Source of the DNA: Burkholderiales bacterium
GTDB taxonomy: Bacteria > Pseudomonadota > Gammaproteobacteria > Burkholderiales > SG8-39
Length of the DNA stretch: 8,311 nt
Assembly: GCA_919902965.1 (NCBI GenBank)
Contig: CAKKSJ010000242.1
Location: 1 to 8,311, forward strand
Direction: 5' to 3'
The notes below the pieces were generated by a model. That model had not been told where the DNA came from. It was given only the letters and a program-made list of their open reading frames with translations, and ran no database searches. The stretch's first letter is position 1. Every line of letters begins with the position of its first letter. The translations under genes and the position numbers were made by a program. Positions 1 through 5,202 of the stretch are shown here, one piece after another.

Positions 1-2
1 GC

Positions 3-1064
3 CGCGACGTCGACACCATCGTGCGCGATCTGGTCGAGATCAGCGTCAAGCAGACACGCGAGCAGGCGGTGCGCAAGGTGCGCACCCGCGCAGAGGACGC
101 GGCCGAAGAACGCATACTCGATGCGCTGCTGCCGCCCGCCCGCGCGACGGTCGGATTCGAGCGGCAGGATGCCGACAGCGGCGAAACCTCGGCGACGCGG
201 CAGAAGTTCAGGAAGAAATTGCGCGAAGGCGAGCTCGACGACAAGGAAATCGAAATGGAATTGTCCGCAGCCCCTGCGCAAATGGAAATTTTCGCCCCGC
301 CCGGGATGGAAGAGCTGACCTCGCAGATTCAGGGCATGTTCCAGAATCTGTCCGGCAGCCGCAAGAAGACACGCAAACTGAAAATCCGCGAGGCCTTGAA
401 GCTCAGTGCCGACGAAGAAGCGGCGCGCATGATCAACGACGAGGATCTCAAGACCGGCGCGCTTGCCAACGCCGAGCAGAACGGCATAGTTTTCATCGAC
501 GAGATCGACAAAATTGCGAACCGTTCCGAGACGTCCGGCGCGGACGTGTCGCGCCAGGGGGTGCAGCGCGATTTGCTGCCCCTGGTGGAAGGCACTACGG
601 TGAGCACCAAGTATGGCATGGTCAAGACCGACCACATCCTGTTCATCGCCAGCGGCGCTTTCCACCTGGCCAAACCCTCCGATCTCATCCCGGAGTTGCA
701 GGGACGGCTGCCGATACGCGTGGAGCTCGATTCGCTCTCGGCCGCAGATTTCGAGCGCATCCTCACTCAGACCGATGCCTGCCTTACGCGCCAGTATCAG
801 GCGCTGCTCGAGACCGAGGGCGTGACGCTGCAGTTCCAGGCTGACGGCGTCAAGCGACTCGCGGAGATCGCTTTTGCGGTCAACGAAAAGACCGAAAACA
901 TCGGCGCGCGCCGCCTGTACACCGTGATGGAAAAGTTGTTGGAGGAAATTTCTTTCGATGCCGGCAAGCGTGATGCCGAAATGATCACCATAGACGCCCT
1001 CTACGTAGACGCGCGGCTGAAAGAGCTGGCGCAATCCGAAGACCTGGCTCGCTACGTTCTGTAA
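3..1064 (+). CDS. hslU: ATP-dependent protease ATPase subunit HslU (5' end outside the window)
   Basis: HslU is the AAA+ unfoldase that caps the HslV peptidase and feeds it substrate proteins in the cytoplasm. The reading frame is open from the first bases, and 353 residues are visible. Against the roughly 443-residue E. coli protein (recalled), about 90 N-terminal residues with the Walker A motif lie outside the window. Visible parts, in order: the RDVDTIVRDL segment; the HslU-specific I-domain (RQKFRKKLREGELDDKEIE, then PPGMEELTSQ); Walker B GIVFIDEIDKI at nt 483-515; the VSRQGVQRDLLPLVEG helix; the sensor-1 region (HILFIASGAF); PSDLIPELQGRLPIRVEL; and the sensor-2 helix GARRLYTVMEKLLEE. 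The protein ends in RYVL, the tail that in this family docks into HslV. All of this is intact, so the gene looks functional. hslV would be expected upstream. The copper-chaperone gene starts 20 nt downstream, so co-transcription is likely. Confidence 0.97.
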   Translation, partial: RDVDTIVRDLVEISVKQTREQAVRKVRTRAEDAAEERILDALLPPARATVGFERQDADSGETSATRQKFRKKLREGELDDKEIEMELSAAPAQMEIFAPPGMEELTSQIQGMFQNLSGSRKKTRKLKIREALKLSADEEAARMINDEDLKTGALANAEQNGIVFIDEIDKIANRSETSGADVSRQGVQRDLLPLVEGTTVSTKYGMVKTDHILFIASGAFHLAKPSDLIPELQGRLPIRVELDSLSAADFERILTQTDACLTRQYQALLETEGVTLQFQADGVKRLAEIAFAVNEKTENIGARRLYTVMEKLLEEISFDAGKRDAEMITIDALYVDARLKELAQSEDLARYVL

Positions 1065-1074
1065 AACCTTCCAT

Positions 1075-1078
1075 GGAG
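1075..1078 (+). promoter_or_regulatory. Ribosome binding site that fixes the copper chaperone start
   Basis: GGAG lies 6 nt before the ATG at 1085. It overlaps the in-frame ATG at 1073, which therefore has no usable site of its own. This supports initiation at 1085, where the signal peptide also begins naturally (MKHSTR). Confidence 0.6.
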
Positions 1079-1084
1079 ACAAAC

Positions 1085-1555
1085 ATGAAACATTCCACAC
1101 GGGCCGTGCTGTTCGGTTCCATAGGCCTGGTGCTGGGCGGCGGGCTCCCTACCAGCGTGGTGCACGCGCAGGAGGTGACCATCCGGGAACCCTGGGTGCG
1201 TGGCACGGTGCGCGGGCAGAAGGCGACCGGTGCCTTCATGCAGCTCACTGCCAGCGAGTCGGCCACCCTGGTCGCGGTGGAAAGCCCGGTCGCGGGTTCG
1301 GTGCAGATCCATGAGATGAAAATGGAAAACGACGTCATGCAGATGCGCGCCATCTCCAGGTTGGACCTGCCGGCGGGCAAAGCGGTCGACCTGAAACCCG
1401 GGGGCTATCACGTCATGCTGATGGATCTGAAACAACCGCTGAAAAAAGGCGTGGCCGTGCCGATCAAGCTGCGCTTCGAGGCCAAGGACAAGACTTTCAA
1501 GACCATAGAAATTCAGGCGCAGGTGCGCGAACTGGGCGCTGCCGCAAAAAAATAG
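1085..1555 (+). CDS. Periplasmic copper chaperone, PCu(A)C family
   Basis: This is a secreted copper carrier of the PCu(A)C (DUF461) family. Members bind Cu(I) in the periplasm and in several bacteria help deliver it to the CuA centre of cytochrome c oxidase. The 156-residue product starts with a signal peptide (MKHSTR, a hydrophobic stretch at about 7-21, probable cleavage after VHA28). The family copper motif H-x10-M-x21-H-x-M is exact: H76, M87, H109 and M111, with M78 and M80 as extra nearby thiothers. GGYHVMLMDL around H109 is typical of the family. The ATG at 1073, four codons upstream, is less likely (see the ribosome binding site entry). It follows hslU by 20 nt with no terminator between, so it probably belongs to the hslVU transcript. 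No Sco or oxidase gene is visible nearby, so the copper acceptor is unknown. Family assignment is firm; the exact partner is inference. Confidence 0.92.
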   Translation: MKHSTRAVLFGSIGLVLGGGLPTSVVHAQEVTIREPWVRGTVRGQKATGAFMQLTASESATLVAVESPVAGSVQIHEMKMENDVMQMRAISRLDLPAGKAVDLKPGGYHVMLMDLKQPLKKGVAVPIKLRFEAKDKTFKTIEIQAQVRELGAAAKK

Positions 1556-1558
1556 CCT

Positions 1559-1586
1559 CTTGAAACCGTTAGCGCTCCCCCCATAT
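1559..1586 (+). promoter_or_regulatory. Sigma-32 (RpoH) heat-shock promoter for hsp20
   Basis: CTTGAAA at 1559-1565 and CCCCATAT at 1579-1586 are separated by 13 nt. The E. coli RpoH consensus is CTTGAAA, 11-16 nt, CCCCATnT, so both boxes match at every defined position. It lies between the copper-chaperone stop and the Hsp20 start, in the right orientation. Transcription would start about 6-8 nt past 1586, leaving a leader of roughly 45 nt. It also rules out the in-frame TTG at 1586 as translation start. Confidence 0.88.
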
Positions 1587-1626
1587 TGAGTTTACCGGTC
1601 GATAGACCGCCAACCGACAATTTTGG

Positions 1627-1632
1627 AAGGAG
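1627..1632 (+). promoter_or_regulatory. Ribosome binding site for hsp20
   Basis: AAGGAG sits 7 nt before the ATG at 1640 but only 1 nt before the in-frame ATG at 1634. It therefore selects 1640 (MANISRYDPF), a typical small heat-shock protein N-terminus. Confidence 0.7.
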
Positions 1633-1639
1633 CATGACC

Positions 1640-2077
1640 ATGGCAAATATTTCGCGTTACGACCCCTTTGGGGACGTGTTCGACGATCTGCTGAAAGGTT
1701 TTTTCGTGCGCCCCTTGGCTTATGAAGGACAGGCGGGACAGAGTCTGGCCGCAGGGCGGATCAAAATAGATGTGAGTGAAAAGGACGGCGCCTACGTGGT
1801 GCATGCCGAGATTCCCGGCGTGAAGAAAGAGGACATCCAGGTCAACATCGATGGCGACCAGGTGTCCATCAGCGCCGAGGCACGCGCCGAAAAAGAAGTC
1901 AAAGAAGGCGAGCGCGTATTGCACCGCGAGCGTTACTACGGCAAGGTGTCACGTGCCTTCCGTCTGGGCACGGACATCGACCAGTCGGCAGCAAATGCGA
2001 AATACGCAGACGGCGTACTCGAGCTGACCCTGCCGAAGAAGGCGGACGTGGCCGGGCGCCAGCTGACGATACAGTAA
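1640..2077 (+). CDS. Small heat-shock protein, Hsp20 / alpha-crystallin family
   Basis: This is an ATP-independent holdase that binds unfolding proteins in the cytoplasm and keeps them soluble for refolding by DnaK/ClpB. The 145-residue length is normal. The N-terminal arm (about 1-40) carries RYDPFGDVFDDLLKGF. The alpha-crystallin domain spans about 40-133, with IKIDVSEKDGAYVVHAEIPG (41-60), VKKEDIQVNIDGDQVSISAE (61-80), ERYYGKVSRAFRLG (97-110) and the conserved end DGVLELTLPKK (124-134). The C-terminal tail RQLTIQ contains an L-T-I that can serve as the [I/L]-x-[I/V] oligomerisation motif. A consensus RpoH promoter lies directly upstream and a strong hairpin directly downstream, so it is probably a single-gene heat-shock transcript with some read-through from hslU. 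The start was chosen at 1640 on ribosome binding site spacing; the frame is open further upstream only through a TTG inside the promoter. Confidence 0.95.
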   Translation: MANISRYDPFGDVFDDLLKGFFVRPLAYEGQAGQSLAAGRIKIDVSEKDGAYVVHAEIPGVKKEDIQVNIDGDQVSISAEARAEKEVKEGERVLHRERYYGKVSRAFRLGTDIDQSAANAKYADGVLELTLPKKADVAGRQLTIQ

Positions 2078-2093
2078 GCTGCAACAGCAGTAT

Positions 2094-2126
2094 CGAGAAA
2101 AGGCGGCCTGGTGCCGCCTTTTCTCG
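2094..2126 (+). terminator. Rho-independent-type terminator after hsp20
   Basis: A perfect 14-bp inverted repeat (arms 2094-2107 and 2113-2126) has a 5-nt loop, CTGGT. The GC-rich core GGCGGC/GCCGCC is flanked by an AAAA/TTTT block, so the four T residues lie in the 3' arm. It begins 16 nt after the Hsp20 stop. The symmetry would let it act in both directions. Confidence 0.8.
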
Positions 2127-2144
2127 TTCCAGTGGCGTTAGGAG

Positions 2145-2298
2145 GGTGTTGAAAAAGGGGGCGACGCCCCCTTTTCCCCCAAGGGGACTTCCTTCGGGGC
2201 GTAAATCCCCCAAGTCAGGGCTGTTGAAAAACGCTTCCCTCCGGGAGGGCGTCATGCTGAAGCGCACTTTCGTGTTAGGGAAACGTTTTTCAACAGCC
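2145..2298. repeat. Hairpin-rich intergenic repeat cluster with TGTTGAAAAA copies
   Basis: Three copies of TGTTGAAAAA occur: direct at 2147-2156 and 2222-2231, and inverted at 2286-2295. The second and third belong to a longer inverted repeat with 22-nt arms at 2219-2240 and 2277-2298, differing at one position (C2234 opposite A2283) and separated by 36 nt. Inside are smaller palindromes: 9-bp AAAAGGGGG / CCCCCTTTT arms (2153-2161, 2167-2175) and CCCTCC-G-GGAGGG (about 2237-2249). No coding capacity is apparent. It resembles a short non-autonomous repeat (MITE-like, or a REP-type cluster). No target-site duplication was found. It occupies most of the 2127-2343 gap between hsp20 and argB. Confidence 0.6.
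2153..2175 (+). terminator. Possible second terminator hairpin inside the repeat cluster
   Basis: A 9-bp stem (AAAAGGGGG with CCCCCTTTT) and loop CGACG ends in four T residues. Its form fits an intrinsic terminator in either direction. It lies inside the repeat cluster, so it may be merely part of that element. Confidence 0.4.
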
Positions 2299-2307
2299 TG
2301 TTAGAAT
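2299..2307 (+). promoter_or_regulatory. Possible extended -10 element ahead of argB
   Basis: TGTTAGAAT fits an extended -10 (TGn plus TAGAAT, five of six to TATAAT), 37 nt upstream of the argB start. It begins directly after the inverted-repeat arm ending at 2298. No good -35 hexamer is present at the right distance. Confidence 0.3.
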
Positions 2308-2343
2308 TCGTTCATCCTGCATTAGCCATTGAAGGCAAACTTC

Positions 2344-3228
2344 ATGTCCACGCCTGCGCTACCCGCACTCAAGGCCCAGACCCTGGCCGAAGCGCTGCCT
2401 TACATCAAGCGTTTTCACGGCAAGACCATCGTCGTCAAGTACGGCGGCAATGCCATGACCGATCCGGCTTTGCAGAAGAGTTTCGCCCACGACGTGGTGT
2501 TGCTGAAACTGGTAGGCATGAACCCGGTGGTGGTGCACGGCGGCGGCCCGCAGATCGAGGCGCTGCTCACCCGCATCGGCAAGAAAGGCGAGTTCGTGCA
2601 GGGCATGCGCGTCACCGACGCCGAGACCATGGACGTGGTCGAGATGGTGCTGGGCGGCTCGGTGAACAAGGATATCGTCACGCTGATCAATCAGGCCGGC
2701 GGCAAGGCGGTGGGACTCACCGGCCAGGACGGCGCATTCATCCGTGCGAAAAAGCTGATGTTGGCGGACAAGGACAAACCGAAGCAGATGCTGGACATCG
2801 GGCAGGTGGGCGAAATCGCCTCTATCGACCCGCAGGTGATTTCGGTGCTGGAAGCCGGCGGCTTCATCCCGGTAGTGGCGCCAATCGGAGTGGGGGCGAA
2901 TGGCGAATCCTTCAATATCAATGCCGACCTGGTCGCGGGCAAACTCGCCGAAATCCTCAAGGCGGAAAAACTGGTGCTGCTTACCAATACCCCGGGCGTA
3001 CTGGACAAGGAAGGCAAGCTCATCACCGGCCTGACGGCCAAGGATGTCGATGCCTTGTTTGCCGACGGCACGCTCTCCGGCGGCATGTTGCCTAAAATAA
3101 GCTCGGCGCTGGATGCGGCACGCAACGGGGTGAAAAGCGTGCATATCATCGACGGCCGCGTCGAGCACGCGCTGCTGCTGGAAATTCTCACCGACCAGGG
3201 CGTAGGCACGCTGATCCGCAGCAAGTGA
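2344..3228 (+). CDS. argB: Acetylglutamate kinase (N-acetyl-L-glutamate 5-phosphotransferase)
   Basis: ArgB catalyses the second step of arginine synthesis, ATP-dependent phosphorylation of N-acetylglutamate, in the cytoplasm. The 294-residue protein has the amino-acid-kinase fold with key sites intact: VKYGGNAM with catalytic K32; the HGGGPQ loop (65-70); GMRVT with R89, which binds the acetylglutamate carboxylate; NINADLVAGK with D195; LLTNTPGVLD (212-221); and GGMLPKISSALDAA with K251. The N-terminal helix before the kinase core (about 1-25) is the type seen in arginine-inhibited hexameric enzymes, so feedback control by arginine is likely (inference). Start ATG 2344 has GAAGG at 2331-2335, 8 nt upstream; a TTG at 2329 is the alternative. 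Upstream lies the repeat cluster. Downstream, the usual betaproteobacterial neighbours (nucleotidase, slmA) are displaced by an AT-rich segment. Confidence 0.97.
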   Translation: MSTPALPALKAQTLAEALPYIKRFHGKTIVVKYGGNAMTDPALQKSFAHDVVLLKLVGMNPVVVHGGGPQIEALLTRIGKKGEFVQGMRVTDAETMDVVEMVLGGSVNKDIVTLINQAGGKAVGLTGQDGAFIRAKKLMLADKDKPKQMLDIGQVGEIASIDPQVISVLEAGGFIPVVAPIGVGANGESFNINADLVAGKLAEILKAEKLVLLTNTPGVLDKEGKLITGLTAKDVDALFADGTLSGGMLPKISSALDAARNGVKSVHIIDGRVEHALLLEILTDQGVGTLIRSK

Positions 3229-3386
3229 ATTCGATCTCCAAAATGGTTGGTATTTCTCGTTTTTGATCGATACTTTGCTTGCTTTAGGCTTAACGCTTTT
3301 CTAGGTGATCGAGCAACTGGGTCGGCGACCGCCGTATTGAGTAGGCAACCTGCGGTAGTCATTGTTAGCTGCCAAGCACAATTGGG

Positions 3387-3391
3387 GGAGG
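3387..3391 (+). promoter_or_regulatory. Unusually close Shine-Dalgarno of the membrane protein gene
   Basis: GGAGG, inside a run GGGGGAGG (3384-3391), ends one nt before the ATG at 3393, closer than the usual 5-9 nt. The next in-frame start, GTG 3405, would be 13 nt away, which is too far. The ATG is preferred, but initiation may be inefficient. Confidence 0.4.
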
Positions 3392-3392
3392 T

Positions 3393-4403
3393 ATGACATT
3401 CGACGTGTTTGCGGTCCATGTTGCTTTGTCGCTTCTCCTATTCTTGACTTTAAACTGGCTGGGACGGCACGCGGCTGGATCCGGATATATCACGCTAGGC
3501 CTCTTTCTGAAAGAAGATGGGGCGCCGGCATTTAACCTTCTATACCGAATTGTAGGTCCCATAGTGTTCGTGATTCTCGCGTCGAGCTCGCTCTACGCGT
3601 TGGGCTTGGATTATTACGTCCATCAGATATGGCTGGTAATCGCCTACTATTATTTTGGACGATTTCTGTACGTTGTCAGCTTCGATCGGACTTCGTTGCT
3701 AAACTGGAAGAGAGAAATATTCTTTTGGGTTTCCTCAATTGGCTTGGGTTGGTTGCTTTACGATCAAGTAATTCGTAACAAGAAAGCTCTCTTACCGGAC
3801 GTGGCACACATCAACAATTATCTTTGGACGTTGATCGTACTTTTTGTGTACACAGCGCTAAATAGCATGCGCTTTGATTCGACGGCAACCAAGCGTCGGA
3901 AAAGTCGTTACCTCTACATTGCGTACTCCGACAATAAATTGTTGTATGACGAGATCATTCGTGGCATAGCTCAAGATCGTCTTGCAGAATCGATCATCTA
4001 TTCGATTCTTATCTATGAAAGTTTTAATCGACCATCTGTACCTCGTGTTCTAGAGAGACTCTTTCACCCGTGGTTGGGAAAGACTTTGGGACCGATGCAG
4101 GTGAAAGCAGATAGGCGAATCTCGGATATTGAGAGCGTTACGCTTGGTGCGCAAATAGTGGCGGACCTTTACGACAAAGTGCTTGAAGAGGGGCGAAAAA
4201 TTGCGACAGACAAAGGGGTCCTTTTTGACCCGAATAAGACCGGGAATCATCGCGAGTTCATTATTTCTAGAGTCGCTGCCAAGTACAACAAGGACGATAG
4301 TTACGTAAGCGAAGTTAGGGAGTTACACGGAATAATTGTTCGGGAATTCTATCCTGAGTTTGCTCCGCCTCCGCCTGGCAGGTATTCTGATTACCTAATT
4401 TAA
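3393..4403 (+). CDS. Membrane protein with a lytic-transglycosylase-like C-terminal domain
   Basis: I do not recognise a named family for the whole 336-residue protein. Five hydrophobic segments fill the N-terminal half, at about 5-23, 50-71, 79-97, 109-127 and 142-158, followed by a basic stretch TKRRKSR (166-172). The soluble C-terminal part (about 173-336) has the hallmarks of a lysozyme-like lytic transglycosylase in the right order: IYESFNRP with candidate catalytic E209; LGPMQVK (232-238), matching the family GLMQV element; and AAKYNKDDSYVSEV (295-308), resembling the AAYN-G-x-x-YV-x-V element. Such enzymes cut peptidoglycan glycan strands non-hydrolytically. The match is by eye and partial: P234 replaces the usual Leu, and 22 residues of charged loop separate the E and GPMQV elements. 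Positive charges favour a cytoplasmic C-terminus, which conflicts with a periplasmic role. The next gene, convergent, is another predicted peptidoglycan enzyme. AT-rich composition suggests transfer. The product ends in a proline-rich tail (PPPPGRYSDYLI). Confidence 0.75.
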   Translation: MTFDVFAVHVALSLLLFLTLNWLGRHAAGSGYITLGLFLKEDGAPAFNLLYRIVGPIVFVILASSSLYALGLDYYVHQIWLVIAYYYFGRFLYVVSFDRTSLLNWKREIFFWVSSIGLGWLLYDQVIRNKKALLPDVAHINNYLWTLIVLFVYTALNSMRFDSTATKRRKSRYLYIAYSDNKLLYDEIIRGIAQDRLAESIIYSILIYESFNRPSVPRVLERLFHPWLGKTLGPMQVKADRRISDIESVTLGAQIVADLYDKVLEEGRKIATDKGVLFDPNKTGNHREFIISRVAAKYNKDDSYVSEVRELHGIIVREFYPEFAPPPPGRYSDYLI

Positions 4404-4438
4404 TAGTTGGAGCAGGCGAGAGTCCCAAAATGATATGA

Positions 4439-4466
4439 CCCCACGGGGGGCGCGGGCGCTTGTGGG
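4439..4466. terminator. Possible terminator hairpin between the two convergent island genes
   Basis: CCCAC (4440-4444) can pair with GTGGG (4462-4466) around a G/C-rich interior containing GCGC-GG-GCGC. It lies in the 65-nt gap between the two convergent stops, where a shared terminator is expected. There is no adjacent T run on the plus strand (TTTTTT starts at about 4479), and none directly on the minus side, so support is weak. Confidence 0.3.
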
Positions 4467-4468
4467 CT

Positions 4469-4990
4469 TCAGGCTTGCTTTTTTCTGTATCGATGCAGAC
4501 CGTCTCTGGAAAAGTTGCTGTTGGTACAAATTGTAAGAACTTGACATCGTTTCTTCGGGCCAACTCCAAGATGGACCCATGCAATCTTCCTGGACGTACC
4601 GTATTCGAGAATCAATTGGTCAAACCGAATACCGGAATTGGTGATTTTCTTGCACACGCTAAAGGGAGTACCAAAATTTTTGCAAGTGAAATCAGCGGCA
4701 AGACCCTGCGTGTGCTGTGAAGTCTTGCTTCCGCCAATGGCAGCATTTAATGCTTTGCTACGATAGCCACTTGAAATTGAGATCGGATGGCCGAGAAGTT
4801 CTACGACCTGTTCTAGAGTGGCTGCAAGGTGCTTTAGGTTTTTTAGAGCAGCCTTGGTGGGCGTATTGCGGATTCCCTTTTTCAATGCCGTGTCCGAAAA
4901 GATAAGATCTGCGAGCAAGAAATTTGGCGAAAGTGGCTTAGCAATCGGCTGTACCCCAGATTTTTTGATTGTCTTTCGTTTGCTTTTCAT
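4469..4990 (-). CDS. Peptidase M15 family protein (predicted D,D-carboxypeptidase or endolysin-like)
   Basis: This is a 173-residue zinc peptidase of the M15 type (Peptidase_M15_3-like), a family that cleaves peptide bonds in peptidoglycan stems or cross-links. The core is clear: ISISSGYRSKALNAAIGGSK (70-89), SQHTQGLAADF (91-101) with ligands H93 and D100, FDQLILEYG (123-131) with E129 as likely catalytic base, and WVHLGV (138-143) with the third ligand H140. An N-terminal helical region (about 44-66) precedes the core. No signal peptide or membrane helix is visible, so export would need lysis, a holin-like partner or another route, as for phage endolysins. ATG 4990 is chosen because GAAG lies 7 nt upstream; ATG 5026 gives 12 more residues but has no ribosome binding site. 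It is AT-rich, and faces the lytic-transglycosylase-like membrane protein tail to tail. A phage or mobile-element origin is plausible. Family assignment is strong; role is unknown. Confidence 0.88.
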   Translation of the reverse strand: MKSKRKTIKKSGVQPIAKPLSPNFLLADLIFSDTALKKGIRNTPTKAALKNLKHLAATLEQVVELLGHPISISSGYRSKALNAAIGGSKTSQHTQGLAADFTCKNFGTPFSVCKKITNSGIRFDQLILEYGTSRKIAWVHLGVGPKKRCQVLTICTNSNFSRDGLHRYRKKQA

Positions 4991-5202
4991 GGTGATACTT
5001 CGAGAACGCAATGGGCAATTCGTCATCAGATTAGTTTGATGTGCTGGTGCGAATTATGCCGTAGATAGCGCTATTTGCGCCCCAGAAACTGTCTTGGTGG
5101 TAATAGTCATGCTGCGCAGTTCGCTAGCGCAGTAGAAAGCTTTCTTCTGCTTGGCGAGTAGATAATTGGGGCGCCGCCTTATGTATATGCTTTGAGGGAG
5201 AA

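Larger units (their letters stand above)
3229..5200. other. AT-rich putative acquired segment between argB and the nucleotidase gene
   Basis: About 1.97 kb with base composition unlike its flanks. Hand counts of 60-base samples give 25/60 G+C at 3601-3660 and 24/60 at 4621-4680, against 45/60 within argB (2521-2580). It holds two convergent genes, a membrane protein and an M15 peptidase, and separates genes that usually sit together in betaproteobacteria (argB, nucleotidase, slmA; recalled). No transposase, integrase, tRNA or convincing terminal repeat is visible, so the mechanism of insertion is unknown. The non-coding ends are 3229-3392 and 5027-5202. The right end holds a 12-nt palindrome AGAAAGCTTTCT (5134-5145) and a small hairpin (5112-5117 with 5127-5132). 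No promoter is convincing in either. Confidence 0.7.

Noticed and set aside
1586..1639. Longer N-terminus of Hsp20 from TTG 1586 or ATG 1634
   Set aside because: TTG 1586 lies inside the sigma-32 -10 box. ATG 1634 is 1 nt from the ribosome binding site, while ATG 1640 has correct spacing.
2145..2298. CRISPR array
   Set aside because: The copies are unevenly spaced, only three, and one is inverted; there is no regular repeat–spacer pattern.
2359..3168. Long open frame on the minus strand opposite argB (269 codons)
   Set aside because: It mirrors argB codon bias in GC-rich DNA, has low-complexity His/Arg-rich content and no recognisable domain. argB itself is unambiguous.
4439..4484. Confident intrinsic terminator for the membrane protein gene
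   Set aside because: The stem is short with a mispaired G-rich interior, and the T run comes 12 nt later inside the M15 coding end; kept only as a weak call.
3393..4990. Complete holin–endolysin cassette of a prophage
   Set aside because: The membrane protein is too large and has a 160-residue soluble domain. The genes are convergent, not in series, and no other phage gene is present.
4460..5039. Small plus-strand open frames inside the M15 gene region (4460-4720, 4717-4905, 4818-5039)
   Set aside because: They lie opposite a well-supported M15 peptidase, lack ribosome binding sites and show no motifs.
3229..5202. Attachment-site direct repeats flanking the AT-rich segment
   Set aside because: Only short shared words such as AATTGGGG (near 3381 and 5164) were found, which is within chance.
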